A stretch of 47,822 nt of DNA from Candidatus Hydrogenedentota bacterium (lineage in GTDB: Bacteria; Hydrogenedentota; Hydrogenedentia; Hydrogenedentales; CAITNO01), in contig CAIUWO010000207.1 in the NCBI GenBank assembly GCA_903902895.1, positions 1-47,822 of the forward strand, read 5' to 3'. Positions 35,701-42,800 of this stretch are shown here, one piece after another. The translations under genes and the position numbers were made by a program. Each line of letters begins with the position of its first letter. The first letter of the stretch is position 1. The notes beneath the pieces are model-generated. The model saw nothing but the letters and a program-made list of their open reading frames with translations, ran no database searches and was not told the origin of the DNA.

Positions 35701-36768
35701 ATACTGAAGAACTGCTTCTTCAATAACAGTTGCAATGACTACAGCGGGTACGAAGATGGCGTCTTCAAGGCCGCGCGCGGCGCCGCGGAACTTGCCGAAG
35801 TGCCAGGGATAACCGCTCCTGTCGACGGAGACCCGCATTTCAAGCCTTCCACAGAGGTCGGCTGGTGGGGCAACGTCCCAGCGTCTGTCCAACAGAATCC
35901 GTATAAAGCGCTCAGCATGGCGAAAGAGGGCGCCTTTACCCGGTTTACGGTGACCACCGGCACGCTGGGAATGGGCGTTAGGGCAGGCGACTATATAAGT
36001 GCCCTTTCCAATGACGGTGGACTTTATGCAAAGTCCGGGCTCATCGTCGCAAAGACGAACACCACCATTGATGTAATGGGCGACTTTACCGACAGGCAAC
36101 CGTCCAATCTGCACGTTGTCATCCCCGATTACCATATCGACAACGGTTCGCGCGCCCTGTGGCACGGTATGGTTGACGGCGCCCCAACGTACGACATTGA
36201 CGGGAATGACCGGCCGGGAAGTGATGCCTTTTTCGATATCGGCGCCGATGAAGGCGCGCCCGGATCGCGGCCGGACAATGTGTGCGTTCTTAACCTTCAG
36301 TGCCCCAACGGCGGGCAAATATCGCCGCAGGCCGGCACATCCTTCCATGAGGCGGGCAAGACGGTGTCACTGAGCGCTACCGATACCGCGGACCGTGGCT
36401 TTGTGCGTTGGGAAGAACTCGGCGCCGGCGGCCAGGTCATTGCCGAACATGACAAGAGAGAACTGCACGTGGAAATGAACGCCGACAGGACGTTCCGCGC
36501 AGTGTTTGGGGCCCGGATCACCATTACCGTTGAGAAGAGCGGCGTTGGAGCCACAGTTCCCCTCGCGGGCACGCACACCTTTCTCGAATTCACCCAGGCC
36601 ACCTTTACGGCCTCTCCCGTCGACGGCTCCCAATTCTCGCATTGGGAAGATTCGGACAGCGCGGTGCTGGGAGCTGACCCCGTGCTGACGTTTACCGTAA
36701 GCGCGCCCAGGACCGTGCGGGCGGTATTTGTTGAAACGGGCGCCGTATGCGCTCCGCCGCTGCCGTGA
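20722..36768 (+). CDS. Giant multidomain surface protein: LRR arrays, InlB-type repeats, PKD domains, four beta-helix modules and a nested clostripain protease
   Basis: The 5348-aa protein starts at ATG 20722 after an ideal AAGGAGAGG and has a Sec signal (about 1-37). In order, with rough residues: N-terminal region with a dockerin-like Asp-rich segment; LRR array 1 (490-800, internalin-like 'LTYLDLRDNQIIDITPLAAL'); InlB-B-type repeats (810-1130, 'FDHWTGDLADTANPASVTMD'); LRR 2 (1132-1370); repeat (1373-1445); LRR 3 (1453-1775); repeats (1777-1920); three PKD domains (1924-2182, 'WEWNFGDGT'). Four beta-helix modules follow (2183-3057, 3175-3687, 3795-4427, 4552-5180), each ending in an anchor-Q-like 'DIDGxxRP..DIGADE' and separated by Ig-like domains. 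Two C-terminal repeats end it. A C11 protease domain (2454-2783) sits inside beta-helix module 1, with His2563 (NHGGGW) and Cys2617 (DACLMGM). No LPXTG, PEP-CTERM or T9SS tail is recognised. Probably an exported adhesin with protease activity; rhs follows after 77 bp. Confidence 0.9.
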   Translation: MRKGVTIVRANMVLSVCLLCAALALTGGGVCAVLSVNAKPMGEGKPVAPVIPAESSAGESGMGQVMVQWWRDTAAAHGTPTPETVRAEALATPPVDNAASRVPGTVVTADTPAVLPVHLPASAVSVEQLGLTFPGLAINARTRTQLDALSNVTVGITTFAVDQGIKNAVGLSEKSPSAQKDSGEGEPDLSTFDLVADYDTFLALVSPGSDPHTADINAYGLDENGAASFGTGDGIPDRAQILILQQVLKTPGIEFSGGASHTTAVARWQAIWASFPAEGSSIEGVTAEQYASVRRVIVSVCMFGDTASVQLGLTLGGLIGWVPIDEAAQRSLFTPMPWPFSAQGNFNGTATGAAYCNSAKWTIAQEHAAAATSPVAPTFDEIATAYGAMLGADFVNAQSTATQFHTLNIQLCGQLVCPTLGRLDLAEGIGTNLTAVPDTSWLFDHWELTPEGGSTSIVTTQALTVPPCYGNIAVRAVAKPDATARIDTVFRDRHLEQAVRVAVNKLTGDVFWADVEGLTGLDARGLGIAGTDGLNYLTSLTYLDLRDNQIIDITPLAALTGLGMLMLGHNQVVDVAPLAGLSGLVILDLGWGMDSLSIWDRWAAQGEANQITSISALSSLNNLNILDLCGNNISSLDAVSAMTSLQVLLADGNPVRDYDSVGALDSLYLLCVQNTGMTDTILASLLLDNGTPKLPGLGGIGLSANPALTTLAPLVDYANLTGLLCGDNAELANITDLSGLSSLGVVILGNTKVTELASLNALRTQDLGGALILRNNPHLFDNGGAPCTDVELIEAMGNTVDCDFACGTQKLLTTTVSPTLNAGDVAPFVGSRPYAANAVVQVQAMQSNPAYCFSHWTGPVADPASRNTAVYMTGDRSVSAVFIPYGDGMLTMLAPKTYEVNAQGARVPGTERDVPGVVTPAPGQWNCRLGETRHLRAEAKPGWGFLCWCDADYTVVDSTHDYDLVMTGDRTVRAIFMPAKWTLYMYGQNGAGTITPPLGLMYCAAGQQVPLHAEADPDYCFTGWSGGPSGQSGFQYNAADTMIIMDADYTLWTTFTACDQLPLTVGVEGFGDTNPAVGTHYYSTGTTVSLTAVPYPGWMFDHWTGDLADTANPASVTMDTAKTVTAVFSIDFADGNLLSVIRQAIGKPSGPIYVGDLTGHTELDTTGCQITSLQGLQYWNDLAVLTVNNATLDSETLDLTPLEALNNLREVSFQNVRFASVAPLACLGTVEKLVLHDCGLTDIAPLATMTGLKELDLAQNRIGDLVPLQGLILLEALDLSRNAAPAPATGPAFSSEAPLAGLTPLVGLTQLRNLSLAYNRLEEIAPLAGNTGLGSGDIVDLSGNPLSPASLCGAVQTMKDNDVTVFHEGVCTHIFTLQITGNGSVGMAPGQYSYPAGQTVECLAQADSGWVFDRWEGGTVACPRAKAQTFTMDQAVTVTAVFIAVPQEEIPANEITIADPNLKLAIFAAIGRHSAQATDPLYLKEVVCLQYLDAYNSRITSLEGIQNCRALQEVFIYENQITDVSPLTALGELTHVELGGNPLASAAPLTQICGLQELHIDNCGLVSLDFLPGLDSLQLLDVSGNPVGNSEMEHIEALTSLHALGIGQTGITTLEPLSGLSLLDTVYAPENAITDLSPLANLTGLQALVASSCMITDLTPLAGLTQLGILLIDQNPNLASLAGLEGMTSLNCLYASSCALDDIGIESLGDANLTMLQWLALGNNELVDIQPLADNAGIGTGDFVDLEGNPLNDQSKCTHIPALQARGVDVHPSNACGYKLMVEVQGQGFVTQNPTGSPLRPGTQVTLTATPPANPAKWYFDHWEGDLTGTVNPATVSMDADKTVKAVFKPYDHTLTVEVEGDGTPTPGVGTHYYSSGDVASFSVAPAAGYMLDHWEGDLEGAGHSPQLTMNHDCSVKAVFVQGTLRAAFKALPRVGLPPLTVAFADQSSWRDHPATAWEWNFGDGTDIDSAASPTHVYQSPGIYSVSLKVTSNAGSDTLVREHYIHAQSLPTASFTAAPFSGVAPLDVTFTDASLPGNTPPILRREWKFGDGGTSTAASPTHAYQSSGTYDVSLKVTTAAGSNTLTKTSYIYVQSRPTASFVASPSGGLAPLTVHFTDTSVSQNASPIVRRHWDFGDGATSTEQSPQHIYAVPGVYTASLTVENLFGPNTCTRTIHAVETLARLYVVPPGTARDGLAPGWADAFESIGDAAEQLGLYPDAEIWIAQGVYNESVAIHECGFNEGHAWVYGGFSGTETALEDRDPAAHPTILDGSGKEPFYFDNRGAILFLNGEMAVVDGLTVTGSSDCGVATGDGVNATISHCTLAGNAGYGVFLGAPIYDDGGRVELSNCVVSGNGGGVTGIRMQAIIKNTLITGNARCGIEINTPPGFCDKSNNLKPQSTTGSRLWQGPTNGFASNDWARKEHSPQELDAALSAKDGAINDPTRLLTKSGQAEWTVLVYMDGDNDLEEYAIADFLEMSEIGSGDEFNIVVLFDRSPDYATAYDNWTGARRGMVRSGDTPGLAWGTAVGGDVNMGNKQTLTDFCQWGMSSYPAARYALILWNHGGGWSKSLTLQARPFKEICYDYTSGSVLSVADVKDAICAATFTKPFSLIGFDACLMGMAEVAYEMSQTQASVMVASEDLEPSNGWPYADVFAQLKVSPAMGPAQLGAIIVDSYYNSYGRSQTMSAVDLREMGTVVEGITALGCCIPRDESSNPRNCAAKATELMTALDKAVIRERHGDDWDGSHGLSIYFPNDAFPVPEYEGIAFDNESSWYEFLESFAGLPTDSWVRQARDGVKTYGPEADYADLYAFCDAVAGLAQQRDSHLKVVNCTIANQPVGIFVADKPFCADVNYAFEAVNTIFANHGECGVWEARADAITQLDNCLFFQNAIDYRAKGTTELTGPGAIDAYFGWQSFNAGGDPKFLLPVINAQLALAGEQPENDPNRTKFTATGLTAGALVGKILRLPPLEGQSGESLIVANTATEIEVLGPVAAALRSVQPVPSVFLDCADYHITDGSAAIDKADPSKAPPEDIDGDPRPGPDDELVDIGADEANSSYGGLPETEICNLPDKMRTLSFYLPYRVLGSSAEITSVVLWYRYTNADEVTGPWTPYPGLPHPHDPADLRMPFDALAVDGEGTYEFYSIATDVNGRTEQDLRTADAKVWVVQEYPDNRIYVDCGANSGGKGKSWDDAIGGPDGLRKALEIASQLQIPEIWAAQGTYETNEYAGIALQSNVAIHGGFLAGQTALSDRDLAAHPSIISGGGDCAVVVNAYGVKNARLNGFTVTGCTAYAGIYCSLVAGDVVFEDCTLTGNGGRGIELYNDGSPTIVSCTISDNAFDGVLSGFGSYPHIVGCQISGNGGCGIWGTGVPLGSGWNPGDDGGVEIEDCVICRNGLDGVVGSNRSAISVSGSFISGNGSEAHSAPDDPDLPLPPTGNLNLWDAGNVAVTNCVISQGYAYGAYLGSGTVANCTISDNAGPGINAIYGRGCPAEVVNCILASNGGPGIVTDVYGENTEPESCLFYSNTGFDYDDGMPEGQCVGAISLTGFLGKEAGNVDGDPSFAPPISGTWAHISRQGDDLVLTAADSAAFANQNLAGHRVKVDTSRKDWIRIISNSPSAVTVRANDVRFAVPVGTGFETDGYHLQNGSNAIGRGHKSAASPPKDIDGDDRSKESGVDIGADEAPPSWLAPPQTYLVNVPAVSVTGQVCMEYVVEPGSAPVVSLDLWYRSIRETNWHQGGTFDVPVEPNPSDTVCFNALTIADGAYEFCLVAHGEAVTSESLAEARTAIARSFPDGHIYVNNQAAAGLRTGTSWDNAFLTVSDGILAARLKGGISEVSVTGGPYYEKISIPSGVTVQGGYVPDGAGQTRNITQDPKLYTKMFPSQLGAVSVTIPQSMTQLQVRDTVAPTVTLSGADRDHQVSDAGLSGFTVHPSEYFLYGTNNAPSELAIALRTNHAAPSTSISNCVFAGCAFTFDLMTFQFDHTYGIRCTDASPTLENCAFNQFQTGIEASGSSAPIMNECIWDGRCNYGLGVGVEGTGPVLNNCIVESRVSVGGSSLIGINDSNIGTCILRGQSVGTIADCIVRGCVEARDTACAKIANSILAVRISSSNDNNLIQNCAIQGNAGAGITCLSGASATFKNCVIAGNGLSNEDSAIRCWGCSPLFVNCTIADNAGTAVEIGAPDSYHPDVSPEFQNCIISGHHGSGSAGISCYRNFDVNSATGGDPILKDGLPLLTNCLFHGNDGGDLLVHEGGEGGVTRVCGVDGINDTTGSSSTIWGDPKFVRGLSGTWASINPVSSAETALEAAAPYEEAGDLAGRFLVANNKYARQIRILRSPSNPPPDHNTIVIPNESNFVLAMDGENAIAIFQGVKPGDSFHVVDYHLQNSSMAVDGGDVGSAPERDAEGNPRPSGEGAHVSIGAYEPPEEYVVGTPGPYTRVTELQGMVEGIVAGFSFNVGFVALSADTNPVTQVKLWYQFNGGPATLYGSFLPSETPIPFNAGDTGLNATGTKAGMYTFYTTGITQDGTVEDPPVFPDAMCEVVAPWDGVTPICVALDAVEENDWRQKTGSDWEPNHAFKKLSNAIERARIYRIGEIWMKQGDYTEQRMFRSGDVAIYGGFTGTETPGDRNARNTRDTAAHPTTIGTDFDWVGKDYYGNDTPLSLWCYQTHNLLLDGITFSRGVEFSECNSSNTIQNCIIKNVLRGSVSMNESSPTFSNCTITSDTGTVFFPGDSPCTMTGAYSGISVGGGAPTFTDCQVDGVFWCAVHIIAGAIPTFTRCSILSRQADPSGNADYITRSVWEPFLKSVVSCGCDGAPVFQSCSIAGCAEAGVYVYVRHWPDDECPPTQGMDSLAPNFDDCAISVSGTTPWKSHRRKEGYGVVCQDAATTPQFSRCRIQGNYVGVYADNSRADFSNCNIAGNGRIYTDGDYYHLEGAGILCGGSPAPAFTNCTVSDNPNVAVAASGLESPSLINCIITGTEGDEAVKHRCSPPPILKNCFFNNSCNDYSGYEDGVFKAARGAAELAEVPGITAPVDGDPHFKPSTEVGWWGNVPASVQQNPYKALSMAKEGAFTRFTVTTGTLGMGVRAGDYISALSNDGGLYAKSGLIVAKTNTTIDVMGDFTDRQPSNLHVVIPDYHIDNGSRALWHGMVDGAPTYDIDGNDRPGSDAFFDIGADEGAPGSRPDNVCVLNLQCPNGGQISPQAGTSFHEAGKTVSLSATDTADRGFVRWEELGAGGQVIAEHDKRELHVEMNADRTFRAVFGARITITVEKSGVGATVPLAGTHTFLEFTQATFTASPVDGSQFSHWEDSDSAVLGADPVLTFTVSAPRTVRAVFVETGAVCAPPLP
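27270..36260 (+). repeat. Four tandem beta-helix/anchor-Q modules within the giant gene
   Basis: Each module begins with an 'IYV....G.SW..AF' strand and an 'EIW.AQG.Y' segment. It runs through many short right-handed beta-helix rungs ('NCTI..N...GI') and ends in 'YH..NGS.AID.G....DIDG..RP...DIGADE'. Approximate limits are 27270-29890, 30245-31780, 32105-34000 and 34375-36260. An Ig-like domain lies after each of the first three. The copies are divergent in DNA sequence, so the duplication is old. Confidence 0.8.
28081..29070 (+). other. Clostripain-family (C11) protease domain nested in beta-helix module 1
   Basis: The segment from EWTVLVYMDGDNDLEEYA through YALILWNHGGGW and LIGFDACLMGMAEVAYE to HGLSIYFP is a near-complete C11 caspase-fold peptidase, with the catalytic His and Cys both present. 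The rung NTLITGNARCGIEI before it and LKVVNCTIANQPVGIFV after it belong to one beta-helix. A linker of about 55 residues precedes it and resembles the propeptide region of free C11 enzymes. Confidence 0.85.
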
Positions 36769-36845
36769 CAACCATGAACACCATGAGCACCCTGAACCTC
36801 CATGTCACCCAAGATGACTTGCGCAAAAGAAGGGAACTGCCCGAT

Positions 36846-39800
36846 ATGACGCCGACACAATGCATTTGTCGCGGCATGGTCGCAGCACTGGCTGGCTTTT
36901 CCGTGCTTCTGTGGGCAGTTGCGGCGCATGCCCAGAACTGTTACCCAGTCTACGAAGTTACCACGGTGACCGATCCCCCTGTGGCCCTCGGTGGTGTCGG
37001 TGGTGACGCTGAATACTGGGATGGCAACCCTCAAGACTGTCCCCGAGACTATGGTGTGTTTTATGACGAGCTGGATGAATTCCAAACCAACATTGTGGCC
37101 CGGGCGCCCCTTGGAGCCAAGTTGATTCAGGGCGTAAGTGGTGGGGACCTTGACCCCGCCGGACAATTCGGTCCCCACTACGCCTTCTGGTGGCACTCTC
37201 CGGAGTACTATGGGCAATGGGAGTTTGACAACTATGACTTCTCCTACTGGGATACCATATTAGAGAGGTGGAGATCCATGGGGGGGTGGCGTTACAACGA
37301 AGATTATCCACTTGCCCCCACCGTGATTTCACTACCCCAAGGTGAATATGAAACGTACCTGGATGACCGCAGCGGCTTCGCTTTTCAAGATTGCGAAATC
37401 ATTATTCCCAAGAGCCCCAAAGGCGCGTTTCCGGCGGGACAATGGACGGTCAAGCACCTCCAGTACAATCTCCAAGTCATAAACAAGTGGAAGCGCATAG
37501 AGGCCGACAACCAGCTCACCGTCGCCAATGAGCCCAGTGACAAAGCCTACCAGTACAGATATCGAATTGCGCCGCACCCGTTTCCCGATTCGGGCGCCTG
37601 GAAAGAGAAGGATGTCTCCGGGGATCCTGCACTTATTGACAAAATTGGCGATGGATTCGGCGTTCAACTGGAGCCGGTACAGCCACACGACCGGGGTGAC
37701 CCGGTGGAGGAAGGGTGCTTCTTCCAGAATGGGCATGTATTCGACTATTGGCGAGGCGACGACCACCTGCGTTACGCCCAGCCACGTTTCCTGTGGGTGC
37801 CGGACATCACCTTCCCTCCCGCCCCCGCCGTGCCGGATGAAACAAAGTCGGTGACCGCGGTATGGAAACACGATGTTGAACTTGCGATCCACTTTGTGGA
37901 AGTGGGGGTTTACAGGGACCCAAGCATATACCCTGAAATCGTTTCGAGCAGCAGCACCGTGGCCATTTCGAGCGAGTCAGACTCTGTGGACGCACCCATA
38001 ACCAGCAGCGAGGACTTCACAGTTCGCCTGACCCACGGCTACGAGTTCACAATGAACCCGGAACCGAAAGCGCACTATGTGTTCTTTATGGCCGGGTATG
38101 CGGAGCGCAGTCTCGGCATAAATGAATGCATCACGGCCTTCCTGCCCGGTGGCACCCAGTCTGAGGATGTCGTCTGGCTCAGGGAGGACCCGCTTACCAC
38201 CAGCTTTTCCGTTCCGGAACCCGCTGGCCCCGGCGCGTACTACAGCGGCGGTGTGATAACCGTGTTCTTCGTCGATGAACTGCTTGCGCAGCACCTGCGT
38301 GAGGTGAAAGCGGCCATCGCGAAGAAACTTGAGTGCCTCGGAATCACCTCCTGGGTGGGCGACCCGGTTTATCCGCACTCAGGGGAGTTCTACCAGGAAG
38401 AGGAGGACCTGCGCGTCAAGAGCCCCGGCATGGACTTTGTCTGGGCTAGGAAGTACTCCTCGCGAAACGGATACGACACGGTGCAAGGAAGCCGGTGGGA
38501 CTTCAACTACAACATCTACGTCGAACGGTTGGGTGACGAACACCTCCTGTACCATGACGGAAATGGCAGAATTGACATTTTTGCGCTATCGAAGCAGGAC
38601 GGCGAATGGCATGCCGGCGGACGCACGGACAGGTTTGACTACGGGGGGGGCGGTTCAGCGGCGGTTCTGCATATGCAGGACGGCACGACACAGTATTTTA
38701 GTCCGCTCGCTGTTGATTCAGATGAGCCTGGCGGAAAGCTCACATGCATTCGGGATCGAAACGGCAACACAATGAGCTTCTACTATGATTCTGAATGGCA
38801 CCTCACCTCTGTGTCCGATACGCTGGGCCGACGATACTGGATTGAGTATGATCACGGCACAGCACTCCGCATCCGTGGCGTCCATGAGGAATATGGGGAT
38901 TCACCCCGGTCTGTCCGCTACTGGTACGACGGTGACGGAAACCTCACATCAGCCATCGGGCTTGGCAGCGGGACGACGACCTATGGCTATGACAACGCGA
39001 ACAATCTGACGACGATCACCGATCCGCGCCGGAACACGTACCTGACCAATCACTATGGTTCGCCTCTTTTGTCCCGGGCGCGCCGTTCCCAGGTGGCCTC
39101 CCAGGAATGGGGCAACCCGGGGGATACCATAAGATTCTCGTATGATCTTTTTGATTACCTGCCCGATGGTTCCGGTGAACTGCTGTCCGGCCTCAGCCGA
39201 AAAACCACCGTGACAGACCGCAATGGAAACACGATGGATTTGAGCTTCGGCGGTGCCTTCCTGACGAGGAAAGACGAGACGGAGAAGGAAGGGGGGCATA
39301 TTGTCACGGCGTATTCCTACAATCACACGGGAATGCCTGTCGCCATCCAGTATCCCCGGGGAAACCGGACCCTGTACGAGTACAGCCTGAGCAATCAAAT
39401 AAATCCCGCCAGGGTCACCAGGGGTGTCCTAAACGGGACGGGGGGTATTTGCCAACAGTTCACCTATCTTCCCGGGCTGTCCGGATGCGGTTGCGGGACC
39501 AGTTTCATCAAGGCGTACACCGACGGCCGCGGCAAGGTGACAACAAATGACTACGACGCAAATGGGAACCTGACTTTTGTCCATCGGCCGGCAGGCGCAG
39601 GCGTGGACGACGAAGCCTACACCTACAACGGCAGGGGGCAGGTGGAAACGCACACATGGCCGGGGGGCCGTGTGGACGAATTTCAGTACACCGGCGGCTA
39701 CGTGACCACGGTCATTCAGGACAGGGATGGTGTCCACGCGACCGTTTCCCTCGAGCGGGACGCCCGCGGCAATGTGACTGCAATGACGGACGCGGAGCAG

Positions 39801-42800
39801 AATATCCACAGCTTTGAATACGACGCCCACGACCGGGTGACGCGCATTGAGTCGCCCGGGGCGGCCGTCCATCCCAACGTGGTATCCGTTGTGTACGACG
39901 AAAACGGCAACGCCACCAAGGTGCGTTTTGACAACACGGGCACGGGGGAGTGGCAGGAGGCGTCGTATGAGTACGAAATTCTGAACTATCTGAAGAGGAG
40001 CACGCTGTCCGGCAGTTCCGGCACCCCGGATTCCCACGCATTACTGGAGACCACGTACGAGTATGACGGGAACCGAAATGTGACAGACATCATCCCGGGT
40101 GGGGGCGGGACCCCGATCTCCTTCGAATACAATGCGCGAAACATGGTCACGGATATACACCGGGGAGACATCACGATTTCGTATGAATACGACGGCAATG
40201 GCAACGTGACCGCGGTGACTTATGGCGGAGGCCGCCATGAGTACAGCTATGACAGCCATGATCAGCTGGTAAGCGCGAAGGATCCCCTGGACAACCTGAC
40301 TTCGCTGGCCTATGACGCGAACGGAAACCTTGCCGGCGTGGACCGGCGTGATGGCGGGGGCAAGAGACTTTTTGCCGCCAGCTACACCTATGACGACGTG
40401 AACCGCCTTATTGAACGGCTGGTCGGCAATGCCAAGACAGAGCTAAAGTACAACGGGGCGTCTGAACTCACGGACCTGATCAATCCAAAGGGTCACAAGG
40501 CCTCCTTCGTTCATGACACGATGGGCCGCCTCGAATCGGTGTCAAACGATGCGGGCGAGTCGGCGTCTTACGAGTATGACAAGAACGGCAACGTGCTGTA
40601 CGCCACCCGGAAGGGATTGGACGGGGTGCCGTACACGACGGGCTTCACCTATGACGCGCTGAACCGCCTCGCCACGGCGGTGGACAGCGCCAACCACCAA
40701 ACCACCTACGGCTATGACGCGCGGTCCAATCTGGCCTCTGTGACGGGGCCCGACGGGCGGACGTCCACGTTTGGCTATGACGGCCTGAACCGGCTCGTGG
40801 AGGCTGTTCATCAAATTGATGCCACCCATCAGGCGACCTTAAGCCAAACCTGGGACGCCAAGTCGCGTTTGGCCAGCCGCACCGACGGCAACAGCCAGAC
40901 GACGCGGTACGATTACGATGTTCTGGACCGCATCAGCGCGGTCACCTATGCGGACAACACGGCCCGCAGCTATGAATACTATTCCGGTGCCGAAGGCGGC
41001 AGCCTGAAAGAGGTCATTGCGCCCAGTGGTGCCAAGGCCAGTTTTGAATACGACGCGCTCAACCGGATGGCGAAGCGGACAGTGACGAAGGGCGCCTTGA
41101 GCGAAACGGCGAACTTTGCCTACGACGGGATGTCGCGGCTCCTGTCCGCCACCGTGCCGGGTTCGCGGGTCAGTCTGGAATATGACGCCCTGGGCAATCT
41201 CACCGCGGAGGCGCTCAACGGCGAAGCCGTACGATACACCTATGACCTTGCGGGTAACATGGAGACGCAGACCTATCCGCATGGCCGGTCCCTGTCCTTT
41301 GCCTATGATGCGGCGGAACGGCTGACGGGTGTCTTGGAAAGCGGCAGCCCGCTGGTGACCTATGGCTTCGAGAAGCCCCATCGCCTCGCCTCCAAACTGC
41401 TGGCGAACGGCGTCACGACCGCGTACACCTACGACAGCGCCCTGAATGTTGAAAGTGTCACCGCGGCCAAGAGCGGCGCAGACCTCGACAAATGGGGATT
41501 TGCCTGGGACAGCGTGCGCAATAAGACCGGTCGGAACGACCTGCTGGCAAATCTGTCGTCCACCTACGGGTACGACGGCCTGCAGCGCCTGACTGACTCG
41601 ACCAGCATCCCCGGCTCAGGCACCATTCTTTACGCGCTCGACGCCGCGGGCAACCGGACGGGCGTCACGAACGGTCCTGACGCGGGCGCCTATGTTCTGG
41701 GCGCCATGCACGAGTATGCATCGGCGCCCGTCGGCGGGTTGACCTATGACGCAAACGGCAACCTGCTGACGATCAATGCTGGCCAGCCGAACGCCCAGGA
41801 ATTCGCCTATGACGCGCAGGATCAACTGGTCCGGCACGTCGCGCACCATGCGGGCGGCTGGCAGACCATGGCCGGTGACTGGACCACCGCCGACGACAGT
41901 TCGGCCAGCGGGTCCGGGCGGATTGTGAAGGCCCGCGAGGCGGGGTTTGACACACTGCGCTTCACCTACACGGCCGATTCCGTCTCCACCGACGCCGAAT
42001 CCTACGGTTTCGCCGCCGTGCGCGCCGGACAGAACGCTCAGGGCTGCGTGGTTTACGTCGGCGTCCGGATTCACGGCGCGAATATCGAACTCATCCTCTT
42101 CGGTCCGGCCGGTGAAACGGGCCTCGCCACGGCAAGCGTCACGACCGAGGCAGGCACGGAGTATGATCTCGCGCTGAACATAGACGCAACCACCGGCGCG
42201 GTCACGCTCCAGCGCGCCGCTCACGGCCAAGCGCTGGCTACAATCGCCTCGGCGTCCACCGGCGCAACGGGACTCAACCCCGACATGCTCATTCTGGGCG
42301 CCGGCTCGGCGACCAGCTACAGCTTTGCAAACGTCGCAACATATATGGGAACCACCGCCCAGGGTGAACTGCCCGACCGGCCCGTCACCACGACTTTCCA
42401 ATACGACCCCTTCGGCCGCAAAGTCCGGAAGATCGTGGAGGGCGGCGTCCACCCGCCCCAGACTACGCGCTACGCCTACAGCGGCGGACGGGTGCTCGAG
42501 GAACAGGACAACACGGGCACGCCGAAGGCGAGCTACGTCTACGGCCGGTACATCGACGAACCCATTCAGATGAAACGCGGCGACAGCACCGTCTACTACC
42601 ACACCGACGACCTCTACAACGTCACCGCCCTCACGAATGCCGCCGGAGAAGTGGTCGAGCGCTACCGCTACGATGATTTCGGGACACCGCATATTTATGG
42701 CCCGACCGGCGCTTCGATCCCGGAAAGCACCGTCGGCAACCCCTACCTGTTCACCGGCCGGGCCTACGACACAGACCTTGGGCTGTACGACTACCGCACC

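Noticed and set aside
26490-36260. CRISPR-like or short tandem DNA repeats in the giant gene
   Set aside because: The repetition is at protein-motif level; DNA units are divergent and have no regular spacer structure.
36768-36845. CCATGAACACCATGAGC-type repeats between the giant and rhs genes
   Set aside because: Only two imperfect units are present; this is too little to call a repeat element.
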